A stretch of DNA of 64,000 bases from Bettongia penicillata ogilbyi. Taxonomy: Eukaryota > Chordata > Mammalia > Diprotodontia > Potoroidae. The position numbers and the translations under genes were made by a program. The stretch is from assembly GCA_023548195.1 (NCBI GenBank), contig JAJHZJ010000009.1:434001-498000 (forward strand). Reading direction: 5' to 3'. Below are positions 52,876 to 63,829 of this stretch, in pieces. The notes under the pieces are model-generated. The model had not been told where the DNA came from. It did no database searches and worked only from the letters and a program-made list of their open reading frames with translations. The first letter of the stretch is position 1. Each line of letters opens with the position of its first letter.

Positions 52876-53684
52876 GACATTATCAGACCACGGGGTCCCA
52901 GTTTTCCCAAATATCACAAATGCAGAGTCTTTATTTCACCAGCTCCAGGTTGTTACCACCAGATCCATTTCCAGTGTACCTAGTGAGTGGAGGAGAGGGA
53001 GATGGCAGCTTCTATTTAAGCTAAAAGGAACTGCCTCTGCTATGCAATTCTGTAGGATAAAAGCGTGGATCCAGCCTTTCGCCAGTCAATTCTAACAGAG
53101 CCTTGAGTGGAAGCTGTCTGGCTTGTCTGGATTGTAGATCATTACTTTCCTGATTAAAGTGGATGGATCAGGAATGAGCAGCTAGGCTATGAAGCTTTTA
53201 ACCACAATTACCCACAGTCTCCCCAATTCTAGGAGCTGACCCAGAAACAGTAACAGAGACCCATAATTTCCAGGTTGGGTCTGAACCAAGAGCAACTCCA
53301 CTGGGGAAGCAGAGAAATCCAATCAATTCATCTTATTCCTTGGTTCCTGGGGACATTCAAGCCATGGAGTTCTTCTTCTGCTGGGTGCAACTGAGTCACA
53401 TGTGGCATCCCTCTGGCAAACTATACTTGCCAATGTTCCTGAAGCCCTTCTGGCTCACCTCAATATTCTCCCTTCATCACACTTTTAATAGTTTCCGATC
53501 ATCCAAGCCCTCAGAACCTATGTGGCTCTTAGCCCATTGTCTGAGTCACGCCGTTCCCTCCCCCAAAGGGCCACTGCTGAGTGAGAAGTGGGGCTCAAGC
53601 CAGGCAGTCTGTGCAGATAACTGCAGGATGTTTTACCACAAGAGATGGGATGAGAGCCCTCCCCCCTTGTCAAACTCCTGACAA
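52876..53684 (-). repeat. Possible solo LTR of an endogenous retrovirus
   Basis: On the minus strand a TATA-like cttaaatagaagctgcc (around 53010) is followed about 80 bases later by an AATAAA (aataaagactctgcat, near 52935). That order fits the U3-R region of an LTR. The unit may run from TGTCAGGAG (53684) to a CA near 52876. No flanking duplication and no internal retroviral genes were seen, so class and boundaries are tentative. Confidence 0.3.
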
Positions 53685-53846
53685 TTTGCTAACTGCCTTG
53701 CCTACCCAAAGTAGGAGATGAGCAGATAAGCAGAACAATTCATTCTTTATTTCATTCCTTTTGCACTGTCTTAACTTTTGTATTTGTATCCTTAGTGCTT
53801 GGCACTAACATGCCCTTGCAAATGCTTTTCAATTGATTGCTTTTTC

Positions 53847-53850
<4 letters not shown>

Positions 53851-53921
<71 letters not shown>

Positions 53922-53971
53922 CCATCTATCTATTTATCTATCTATATCTGTCTGTCTATTTATCTATCTAT
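53851..53971. repeat. CT microsatellite grading into CTAT
   Basis: About 34 CT units (53851-53919) followed by ctat/ctgt tetranucleotides to 53971. Frames across it are Ser/Leu repeats. Confidence 0.98.
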
Positions 53972-54374
53972 TCTTCCCCTTAAATCAACTAGTTTTCCCC
54001 TTGGGTTGCCTCCCTTCCCCAATTCAAAACACCTTTAACTGTTATCAGGTTTGCTTATTGTTTCCATAGAAGAAGGGCAACATCTGGTAAAGCCAAGGTG
54101 AGTGGCAATCGTGATGAAGTGGGGGCTCTGGAACACCAGACTGGGATTCACTATCAAAGGCAGTGTAGCATCTGATGATACGGAGTGTTCTGTGTCCAAG
54201 CTTCTCCAGCTTGAGAACAAGTGGGTGAGATTCTGGAGGATACTGGGAGGAGTCTTAGCAAGATCAAAGGACTTTGAAGGACCAGTTCTCTCCTCTCTTG
54301 TTTTTTAGCCTTTCCCTTCAGAATCAAGAACTTTGTTTTACTACCTTGTTGAATTTGATGTATTTCTATGCTAA

Positions 54375-54825
54375 AGTGTGTGTGTTGGTGGTGGTGGTGG
54401 TGATGGTGGTGCTTGTCCTTGATTCTTGAAGAGGACCTTGGTATCAGGAAGGTGATGCCTTGACTTGCAAGTGAACTGGACTTAAGTGAGGGTACCTGTG
54501 TGTTCAACCCTACTTTAGATCAGATCACAGTGAAGTTCATCCAATGCTAATTCCCTCAGTGTTTGGATACATTTCTTTTCATGCACCCCAATTATAAGAA
54601 TATTAGCACTATTCTCATTATTTAGCACCTTCTAATAGTTCATATAAATTTATCTTTCTGGGTCTCTTTCTTTTGGAGGGGAAAAGGCAAGACAATTGGG
54701 GTTAGGTGACTTGCCCAAGGTCACATAGCTAATAAATGTCAAGTGTCTGAGGCTGGATTTGAGCTCAAGTCCTCCTGACTCCAGGGCTGGTACTCTATTC
54801 ACCATACCACCTAGCTGTCCCCTAG
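54375..54825 (-). repeat. Family B SINE, decayed, in two pieces
   Basis: A TGG/GGT run (54387-54412) is followed by gcttgtccttgattcttgaa, gtgatgccttgacttgcaag and gacttaagtgagggtacctg. After about 150 unrelated bases the SINE core and head follow (ttaggtgacttgcccaaggt, ctctattcaccataccacct). The second piece has the same direction. Confidence 0.6.
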
Positions 54826-54844
54826 GTCTCTCTTGATTGTTGTA

Positions 54845-55390
54845 TGAGCATTTCAAAGTTCCTTTCCAACTTTGGTCTTTTCAGAAATGTTTGATGGTAG
54901 GAAGACTTCAGAGAAACTGGAAAGACTTAAATGATTGGATGCTGAGCCAAAGGAGCAAGACCAGGAGAACTTTGTGCACAGCAATGACCACAGTGTGCGA
55001 GAGTTTTTTGGTAGACTTGGAACTTCATAGCAATGCAAGGACTTAAAGAAATTCCCAATGGTCTTTTAAAGCAAAATGCCTTCCACATCCAGAGAAAGAA
55101 CTATGGAATTCAATCTCAGAATGTAGCAGATAATTTTTTTGTTTGTGTATTATGTTTTGGTTTGTTATGTGATTTCTCCCATTCAATTTAATTCTTCTAA
55201 ACAGCATGGCTATAGTGAAAGAGTATTTAATAAGACTGTTTGAGTAGAACCTATATAAAAAAAATTGTATGCTGTCTTGGGAAAGGAGGGGGAAGTTAGG
55301 GGGGAGGGAGGGAAAAATAATAATCTAAATTATATGGTGGTGATTGTAGAACACTGAAAATAAATAAAAATAATTAATTAAAAAAAGGAA
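54845..55390 (+). repeat. L1 3' end (3' UTR)
   Basis: Sense marsupial L1 3' end: ggatgctgagccaaaggagc, accaggagaactttgtgcac, cttccacatccagagaaaga, actatggaattcaatctcag, a T-rich tract, G-rich aggagggggaagttaggggg and an A-rich tail to 55388. It abuts an L1 in the opposite direction. Confidence 0.75.
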
Positions 55391-55394
55391 AAGA

Positions 55395-58300
55395 AATGCT
55401 TGATGGTTTTCTATTATATTCAATGTTCATTTCCTCCCTCCTCCTCCTCCCCACCAGGATTATGCTTAGCTTTGCAGGGTAAGTTCTTCTTGTTTATAAA
55501 CTTTCATCTTTTGACTATGGAAATTTTTTATTCCAAGATCTCCTTTCATTTACTATACAAGCTGCCAGGTCTTATGTCATCCTGACTGACATTTCTTGGT
55601 ACTTAAACTTTTTCTGAATGTTTTCTGTATTATTAATTTTTCTAAATATAGAAACTCTGGATTTTGGCTCTGCTGTTTCTGTGACTTTTTCTTTTGGGGT
55701 CTCTTTCAGGAGGTGATTCTATCTTTACTTTGCTCCCTGTTTTTAAACAATAATATTTATAATAATTAATTTATAATTAAAATTCTTTTAATAATTTTTT
55801 GAGTTCCTAATTCTTTCCTTCTCTTCAGCCCTACATCCACTAACTGAGAAAGTGAACAACAAATCAATTATGCATGTGAAATCATGCAAAATATATTTCT
55901 ATATTAGCCATGCTGCAAAAAAGTAAGAAAAATGTGAGTGAGAGAATTGTACTTCATCTTGCACTTAGAGTTTATCAGTCTCGGTCTGGAGGTAGATAGC
56001 TTTTTCATCAAGAGTCCTTTGGAATTATCTTTGATCATTGTATTGATCAGAGTAGCTGTCTTTCACAATTGATAATCATTACAATATTGCTATTACTGTG
56101 TTCTGTTTACTTCACTTTGCATCAGTTAATATGTTTTCCTGATATCATCCCTCTCATCATTTCTTGTAGCACAGTAGTATTCCATCACAATCATCTACCA
56201 CAACTTGTTCAGCCATTTCCAAATTGATGGGTACCCCTTCAATGTCCAGGTTTTTACAACCACAAAATGAGTTGCTGTAGATATTTGTCCTTTCCCTTTT
56301 TCTTTGCTTTCCTTGGGATACAGACCTAGTAGTGGTATTGCTGGGTCAAAGTGTATGTATGCTTTTATAGTCCTTACAGTATAGTTCCAAATTGTCCTCC
56401 CTAATGGTTGAACCACTTCACAATTCCACCAATATTCATTAGTGTACCCATTTTCCCACATCACCTCTGCATTTGTCATTTGTGATAGGTGTTAGGTAGT
56501 ACTTTAGAATTGTTTTGATGGGCATGTCCCTAATCAATAATGATTTAGAACATTTTTATATGACTTTAGATAGCTTTAATTTCTTCTTCTGAAAGCTACC
56601 TTTCCATAGCTTTTGACCATTTATCAGTTAGGAAATGGTCCTTATTTTTATAAATTTGATTCAGTTCCCTATATATTTGAAATATGAGCCTTTTATCAGA
56701 GAAACTTTTTGGAAGTTTTTTTATATTACTTCATTGTCTATGGCACCTTTTAGCAAAATGTAAATTCTCTAATTATCTCTTTAAATCAGGTCAGTTTTTA
56801 CTTTTGCTTTGCCTGAGATTATGATTGCTACCCCTGCTTTTTTAACTTCAGCTAAAGCACGATCGATTCTGCTCCAGCCCCTTATTTTAATTCTGTGTGT
56901 CTGTGTCTTACTGTCTGAAGTGTGTCTCTTGTACACAACATATTGTTAGATTCTGGTTTCTAATCCATTCTCCTGTCCACTTCCATTTTATGAATTAGTT
57001 TATCCCATTCACATTCAGTTATGATTACGATTTCCCTCCATTCTAATGTTTTCTGTTTCTCCTTCTCTCTCTCTTTTTACTGTGTCTCTCCTCAGACATC
57101 TGTTTTGCTTCCGATCACTGCCTCCCTTAATCTACCCCACCTTTATTTCTCTCTCCCCCGGCTTATTCTTTTTCCCTCTTACTTCTCTGGTGGGCAAGTT
57201 AAATTTCTACTCAACTGAGTATGTATATATATTCTTTTTCTTCTGAACCAATTTGGATGAGAGTGAGGTTCAACTATTGCCCAGCTCCATTCTCATCTCC
57301 ACTGTAAAAACTCTTCCTTGTGTGCCTCTTTTATGTGCGATAACTTTGCCTATTCTTCCTCTCCACTCTCCTGGGTGCGTTCTTCTTTCTCAACCTTCAT
57401 TTTATTGGGGTTCATTTTAACATAATCAACTCACACCCATGCCGTCTGCCTTTGTAGACTCCTTCTAATGTCTTAATAATGATAAAGTTCTTAGGAGTTA
57501 TGTATCATCTTCCCATGTAGGGATTTTTGTTTTTTTAAGTCCTTTATGATTTCTCTTTCATGTTTACCTTTTTATGTTTCTCTTGAGTCTTGTCAAATTT
57601 TCTATTCAACTCTGGTCTTTTCATGAGGAATGCTTAAAAGTTCTCTATTTTTTAAAATATCCATTTGTCCTCCCTGAAGTATTGTACTCAGTTTTGCTGG
57701 ATAGTTTATTCCTGATTGTAATCTTGGCTGTTTTGCCTCCTGGAATATCTTTTTTGTGCATCCTTTGCCAGTTGGCCTATTCTGATTTGTAAGGAGTGCT
57801 TTACCTCAGTGAATTTGTGTGCTTCTTTTATCATTAGGCCAATTATGTGTTTTAAAGTGTTATTTTCTTCAGTATTTTTTTGTTCCTCTCTTACCAAGAC
57901 ATTAAATCTCCTTTCACAATTTTCTTGCATCATTCTTATTTCTTTTCTGAGTTTCTCCTCTTCCTCTTGTCTATTTAATTTTACCAGGAATTCTTTTTGG
58001 ACTTGTGTTTTTAATTAGAGGCTTTGCTTATAGTTATTTTTACATTGTTGCTTCTTCTGAGTTTGTATCTTGAACTTCCCTGTCACTATATTAGCTTTTT
58101 ATGTTCAGGTTCTTTTTTGTTGCTGTATGTGCATTTTTTTTTGCCAGCCTGTTTCTTGACTTCGGACCATATGTTAAAGTTGGGGTGGGGAGGCATTGTC
58201 CCAGTTTTCAGGTTTTTTTGTATTGATGTTTTCAGAGCTAGTTGCAGGGGTCTGTAAGTTTTTTGTTCTTCCAAGGTGATGTGATTCAGGGACAGGTGTG

Positions 58301-59345
58301 GTCACTACTCTCCTGGTCTGTACTCTGGTTTTTACCTAAGGAGAGCCCCTGTTCCCCTGTAGCTACCAGTGCTAATGCTCCTCTTGAACCAGAACTGTGT
58401 ACTAGTACTCCTTTCCACCCTGGAACTGCAATCAGGGCCCCTGTTCCCTTGTGAGAAACTGTTAAGTACTCTTCTCTGCCCTAGAACTGTGACCTGAAAC
58501 CATGTGTGGGCAATGCAGCAGGATCCTACACCCACGGTCAGCTCAGGTCTTCTACAATCTCTTTCTGACCAGTTGTCCAAACCCTTTACCATCTCTGGAC
58601 TGAGAGTTGCTGAAGCTGCTACTGCATGTTGCAGCCACCTTCAAGCTCTGCCCCTTGTGCTGTTACTGTGATGATTCCAGACCAGCCCCCACCTGGTGTC
58701 ATAGACCTCTCCTTTTGATGTCGCTCGCTGTCTTGAGCTGGAAGAATATCTCACTCTGAACTTTTGTTGGCTCTGCCACTCCACAATTCAATTTGAGGTG
58801 TTACTTTAAAGTTAATTTGGAAGGGAATGTTGGGAGAGTTTGGGTGGGTTACTGCCTCTACTCTGCCATCTTGGCTTAAGAGCCTGCTTTCTGTTTTCAA
58901 TACATCAATACATTTTTAACGAAAGATTTCTGGAAATATAGTGTCTAGTCTTTAAAAAAAAACACATCACTTTCAGGAAGTCCATTGATTCTCAAATGAT
59001 TTCTTATCTGTGTTTTAAATCAGATGTCTTAATTTTCTTCTGTTTTCTCCAATTATTTGATTCTCTCCCCCACCCCCCATTTCTTACTGTCTCAGAGAGT
59101 CACTGATTTCTGTTTAGTCTATTCTGATTTTTAAAGGTGTCTGTAACTTGGGTGAGGTTTGTCACTTCTCTTCCATGATATTTAATCTGTTTCCACTTCT
59201 TCCCTTTAGGAATTTCCCCTCATTTTTTATTCTCGTTTCCTTACTTTCTTTATCTCTTTATGAAATCCTGACTAATCCCTATTTCCCTTTGAGCATCTCC
59301 TTGCTGTTTTTATAGCAATGTTCTCTCTATCTAAGCTGAATTATT
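55395..59345 (-). repeat. Older L1, ORF1 region, interrupted by a younger L1
   Basis: The two flanks of the inner L1 rejoin as one antisense L1 ORF1 region. Left: ctgccaggtcttatgtcatc, ggggtctctttcaggaggtg (55550-55743). Right: gatttctggaaatatagtgt, tccattgattctcaaatgat (58898-59345). The ORF1 frame is broken. Only this part of the older copy is present. Confidence 0.65.
55744..58884 (-). repeat. Inner L1, 5' end present, reverse-transcriptase region deleted
   Basis: In sense (minus) order: 5' UTR beginning ggctcttaagccaagatggc at 58884; ORF1-like coiled-coil text about 58150-57560 (a 75-codon frame at 57933-57706 is Glu/Lys/Gln-rich); spacer; ORF2 endonuclease-region text about 57010-56790 (antisense gattgctacccctgcttttt); then directly the ORF2 C-terminal and 3' region (56765-55744), where IHFDPAIPLLGLYPKES is encoded at about 56360. 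Flanks tgctccctgtttt (55731-55743) and tgctttctgtttt (58885-58897) match at 11 of 13 bases. At 3.1 kb it is about half of a full L1. Confidence 0.7.
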
Positions 59346-59509
59346 GATATCTCTGGTGGGAGAATGGAAGAAACAGAGTAATTCACTGATGTAGTGGTGG
59401 TTCCAGGGAAAATCTAGTTTTCATAGGAGGTTTTTATTTTTATTTGTTTTTGTTTGTGTGTGTGCGCGTGTGTGTGTATGTATGCGCATGTTGTTGTTGC
59501 AATATCTGA
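59346..59509. other. Short unrec. stretch with TG run
   Basis: A tg/cg-type simple repeat (gtgtgtgtgcgcgtgtgtgt) lies at about 59451-59490. Confidence 0.6.
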
Positions 59510-59830
59510 GGTGAGATTGCTGTTCATCCTTTGTTGTCAAAGAGGACTAATTACATCACCAGGGTGATGTCTTGACTTGCTCTTGAGTTGGACATGATGC
59601 AGAATTATAAAATGTTATCAGCCTCACTCTCTCCTCCAGAAACATTGGAGTCCAGCTTCAAGACATAGATCAAGATGCCTGGAGATGGGCTGGAGAGTAG
59701 TGGGAGACCTTGGCCTTTTTAAATTCTTTCCGTTCTCAGTTTGTCTGACATAACACCCATTCAGTGTCTAAGGGCTAGTAAGAATTGAGACAAAAGAGAG
59801 CCTACTTTACCATCTCAAAAGTATCCGTCT
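59510..59830 (-). repeat. Family B SINE, long tail portion
   Basis: ctgttcatcctttgttgtca, ggtgatgtcttgacttgctc, cctcactctctcctccagaa, gcctggagatgggctggaga, then accttggcctttttaaattc and taacacccattcagtgtcta. Confidence 0.6.
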
Positions 59831-59924
59831 GGGAGGGGAATACCTTCTGAGATAAGAAAGGCAAGGTTGGAGCTAACAATCAGTAGATACTTTTCGGTGT
59901 TTGAGCAGAAGTCAGTCAATTATT

Positions 59925-60040
59925 ATATGTTAAGCATCTAATATGTGCTAACTGTGCCAAGTGATCGGGATGCAATAAAACAGCAAAAGACAGTCCCTGT
60001 CCTCAAGGAGCACACAGTCTAATGGACAAAAAAATCACTA
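59925..60040 (-). repeat. L2 3' end fragment
   Basis: taagcatctaatatgtgcta, gtgatcgggatgcaataaaa, gtccctgtcctcaaggagca in antisense order. Confidence 0.65.
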
Positions 60041-60074
60041 AAGAACTCCACTTTAACTAAACTTTTTCTCTTCC

Positions 60075-60275
60075 CCTTGTATAGTGTAATGGAAAGAATA
60101 GAGATCTTAGAGTCAAGAGACTTTGGTTTGAGTCCTGGCTTTTATATTTACTCTTTTGTATGACCCTGAGTAATTCATTTAACTTCTCTGTGCCTTACTT
60201 TCCTCTTCTGTAAAATGTAAATTGTATTTGCACTATCTCTTAGAACTAATGTGAGGAAACTTTTATAAACAGATG
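60075..60275 (+). repeat. MIR-type SINE
   Basis: agtgtaatggaaagaataga, gtttgagtcctggcttttat, tgtatgaccctgagtaattc, ctctgtgccttactttcctc. Confidence 0.7.
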
Positions 60276-60412
60276 AATAAATGAAGTATTTATTAAGCAC
60301 TTACTAAATGTAAAGCACTATGCTAATGTCCAGGGATATAAATAAAAAAGCAAAAGAGTCCTTACTCTCAAGGAGCTCATATTCTTGTAGGGGAGACAAT
60401 ACATATGGAAGC
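60276..60412 (-). repeat. L2 3' end fragment
   Basis: gaataaatgaagtatttatt, aagcacttactaaatgtaaa, ccttactctcaaggagctca in antisense order. Confidence 0.7.
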
Positions 60413-60489
60413 AAAGTACAATATACATGCGAGTTAGTATTATTCCCCTCTTTCTATACAATTTAACTTTTATGGCATTTGTTCTGCAA

Positions 60490-60960
60490 ACACCACATAT
60501 TCACGTAGTTTTTCATCCAGAAAGTGACTGATCCAGTGAGTGGGAACCAGATAACATTTTCTGTGGAGAATTAATTGTAACTAGTTCATCACAGTACAAT
60601 TTTTCTAGGACATGCACATGGATAGTTCTCATACAAAACTCATCATTGCTCAGTTACTTTTGGTAGTAAGATTTCACTGGTACCATATTTCCACTGTACA
60701 CCCTGATCCTTAGCCAGCTGCTCATGAATCCTTAGACAATGGTCTTGGGTGTTTGTTTAGTCTCCCTTTTGGTTGATCTTGGCCTTGGGTTCGATGATTG
60801 GGTTGGCTATGTCATGGATGAGCAGTGATTCTGGGAAGTCAACCCAAGAAAACTGGAATTCTGGATTGCAGAAACATTATCTATGTGCCAAGGAAGCACT
60901 GAGCTGCCTTGTTCCCTGAAGCACCAGGTCAAGGCATCCTCCCTTGAGTGCTAAAGACAG
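60490..60960 (-). pseudogene. Possible decayed coding remnant, family unknown
   Basis: On the minus strand a frame without stops reads NPEFQFSWVDFPESLLIHDI and on to INQKGD, then one stop (TAA at 60759-60757), then TNTQDHCLRIHEQLAKDQGV to LPKVTEQ. After a stop and frameshift RTIHVHVLEKLYCDELVTIN continues. The composition is protein-like, but I cannot name a relative and there is no poly(A) tail. It could be a processed pseudogene, a transposase remnant or chance. Confidence 0.25.
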
Positions 60961-61074
60961 GGGTCTAGATGATCAATTATCATCACTCAATCCCCTGCAA
61001 GAGGCAGGTCTAGCCCTCTTCTGATCATCCTCATTCACCAAGATAGCTGACAAAAACAAAACAAAACTTTTTTT

Positions 61075-61830
61075 CCAGTCATAGCTTTTGTTGCCAACTG
61101 TAATTCATTCTATTTTTTTTTTAAATTACAATTCACATTGTCCTACAAAAGAAATCCCTTCATTGACCATGCCCAAATAGGTACGTCTCATTCTGGAATT
61201 TAAGTCATTACTTCTCTGACAGGAGGTGAGTGGCAGATTTATATTCGGTCCTCTGGACTCATGGTTTATCACTACATTAATCAGAGTTCTAAAGTCTTTC
61301 AAAGGTGTTTTTACTTTACAGAATGATTGTCATTGTATAAATTATTCTTCTAGTTTGGCTCATTTCACTCTACATTAGTTCATAGAGTAGTTCTTCCCAG
61401 TTTCCTTTGAAACTATTCATTTCATCATTTCTCATGGCATAATAATATTCTATTAAATTCATACATGACAATCTGTTTAGCCATTACCCAGTAGGTGGGA
61501 ATCTCTTCAATTTCCAGTTTTTGGTTACTATGAAAACAGGTGCTATAAATATTTTTGTACATATGGCTCCTTTTTCTCTTCTTTGATCTCTTTTGGGTAA
61601 AGATCTAAAAACTTTTTGAGTATTATTCCAAATTGTCTTCCAGAATGACTGGACAAATCCACAGTTCCATCAATAATGCATTAGTGTGCTTGCTTTCATA
61701 AAGCTCCTCTAAAATTTGTTATTTTCCTTTTTTGTTATCTTTGCCAGTTGATGGGTAGAACTTCACAGTTTCTTTAATTTTCATTCATATAATTAGTGAT
61801 TTGGAATATTCTTGTTGCTTTTTTTCCCAC
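61075..61830 (-). repeat. L1, ORF2 C-terminal and 3' region
   Basis: Antisense L1: tcatttcactctacattagt, catttctcatggcataataa, tctgtttagccattacccag, ttccaaattgtcttccagaa, and ttttaaattacaattcacat at the 3' end. The frame is broken throughout. Confidence 0.65.
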
Positions 61831-61900
61831 ACTGCTCTTAGCTCATTCTAAAGTTTTAGCACTCCTACCACTAGTCTTATAGGACCACGCCATTTGTTGA

Positions 61901-62813
61901 CTGGCATATCTTGGACATATTTTGGATTTAATTCCAGACCATTGTACTGAAGCAAATATCACAATAAAGGAGTCACATGAATTTTTTGGTTTCCCTGTAC
62001 ATATAAATTTATATTTACACTATATGCTGTAGTCTTTTAAGTGTGCAATAATTGTGTTCATCCTTTGTTGCCGAAGAAGACCAGGCCATCAGAGAAATGT
62101 CCTACTGCATCCTGGGTCTCCTATTGTGTGCAATAGTATTATGTCTAAGAAAGCAATGTACATGCCCTACTTAAAAATATTTTATTGCTAAAATATGCTA
62201 ATCATTATCTGAGTCATCAGTCAGTTGTAATCTTTTTGCTGGTGAATGGCCTTACCTTGATGTTGATGGCTGCTGACTGATCAGGGTGGTGGTTGCTGAA
62301 GGCTGAGGTGGTTGTGGCAATTTTGTCAAATCAGACAGCAATGGACTTTGCTGCATTGGTTGACTTTTCCTTTGACTTGAACACTGAGAGGCCACTATCA
62401 GGTTATTAACTGACCTAATTTCAATATTGTTGTGTCTCAGAGAGTAGGGAGACCCGAGAAGGAGATATAGGAACAGCTTCTTGGTGGAGGAGTCAAAACA
62501 CACACAGTATTTATCAGTTAAGTTTTCCATCTCATGTGGGCATGGTTCATGGTGTCCAAAACAATTACAATAATAACATCAAAGATCACTTACCACAAGT
62601 CATTATAACAGAAATGATAACAATGGAAATAGCCTGAAATATTGTGAGAATTACCAAAACATGGCACAGAGACACATGGAGATCACATGCTGTTGGGGAA
62701 ATGGTGCCCATAGACTTTCTCAATGCAAGGTTGCTACAAATCCTCAATTTGTAAAAAACATGATATCCACAGAGTGCAATAAAGTGAAGCTCGATAAAAC
62801 GAGGTTATATCTG
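61901..62813 (-). repeat. Tigger1-like (pogo/Tc1-mariner) DNA transposon, transposase mostly deleted
   Basis: Ends ctggcatatcttggacatat at 61901 and, on the right, aacgaggttatatctg to 62813 followed by TA. The interior matches Tigger1 antisense: gcaaatatcacaataaagga, aatctttttgctggtgaatg, gttgatggctgctgactgat, aatttcaatattgttgtgtc and caatttgtaaaaaacatgat. At 913 bases it is far shorter than a complete element. A minus-strand frame at 62530-62252 joins 5' leader sequence to the transposase C-terminus, ending ATTTLISQQPSTSR. The catalytic DDE region is absent. Confidence 0.8.
62051..62125 (-). repeat. Family B SINE fragment inserted in the Tigger element
   Basis: 75 bases (ttcatcctttgttgccgaag, aagaccaggccatcagagaa) flanked by an exact 10-base duplication, gtgtgcaata, at 62041-62050 and 62126-62135. 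Only the tail of the SINE is present, so it was truncated on insertion. Confidence 0.85.
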
Positions 62814-62815
62814 TA

Positions 62816-63829
62816 CTATGATATTCTATCAACTATGCCACCTGGTTATCTCTTTATAGCTTCAGAATTTTATTCTTGAGAGATTTCCATTTTAATGAGC
62901 TGATTTCCTCATTGAATTTTAGTTTATGGGATCCTACCTACACTTATTCAGAACCCATTGCAATTTGCTTTACTGCAATCTTACCTTTTTTTATCATAAA
63001 TAGACAAGTCACTTTGCACCATGATTCCTGTTATTTTCAATAGAGCAACCAGTTATTCCACTTGTGAGAATAAGATACAGAATAGAAACTCACCTCAATG
63101 ATTCCTTTACCATTTAAAAGATGGAAGTTTTCATTAAGGTAAGTCGGTAAATTTTTAGTTATTCCACTTGGGGCAGAATGCTCTCCATTTCTTTATGTCT
63201 TGCCTATCTTGCTATAGCAAATATGTGATGGGATCCCAGAGCCAGGCAACTGTGCTTTTCAGAATTCTAGAGGGTACCCTGAGGGATTGGCCTATCTCTT
63301 CTTCAAATACTATCAGTTCAAGCCTCCATTGGTTGTATTCCCTCTACTATAAACCAATGGGTGACTGGCTCCCTGGTTCTGATATCACTTAATATAAATT
63401 AGCTTTTATAAGGAGAGATTTATTTCAAAATATATGATGTTAACAAAAACACATTTCCCCCCAGCACTTTGTTGGAGTATTCTTCCTATCCTACCTAGGT
63501 CTCTGGAGACAGTGGGCTCAGAGAGCATAATTACCTCAAAGAATTGATCTCACCAAGTTCATATCTAAATGTAGCATCACTGCTGGATAAATCTATTTAT
63601 TAGTGGGTTGGATCTCAAAGTTCTCTTTGAGCTGGCTGAAAAATTCAGCATTTACTCAACTTTTGAACACCCAGATGCTCAGATTCCTGAATGGACAGCT
63701 CCTGACCTTTTGCAGCTCACAAAGGTATAGTCTCCAATCTGTTCATCTAAAACAAAAGAAGAAAACTCTAGGTTGACAAGGAAATGATACACATATTTAT
63801 GGGACCACACATCAGCCTATTCAAGTTAG
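62816..63829. other. No recognised feature
   Basis: About 1 kb of A+T-rich sequence without a recognised repeat or exon. Short frames of 72-74 codons have no motif. Confidence 0.4.

Noticed and set aside
56195..56479. 94-codon minus-strand frame with a conserved-looking motif
   Set aside because: The motif (DPAIPLLGLYP) is the C-terminal part of L1 ORF2; it belongs to the inner L1, not to a host gene.
62252..62530. 92-codon minus-strand frame
   Set aside because: It is a deletion fusion inside the Tigger1-like element, not a host gene.
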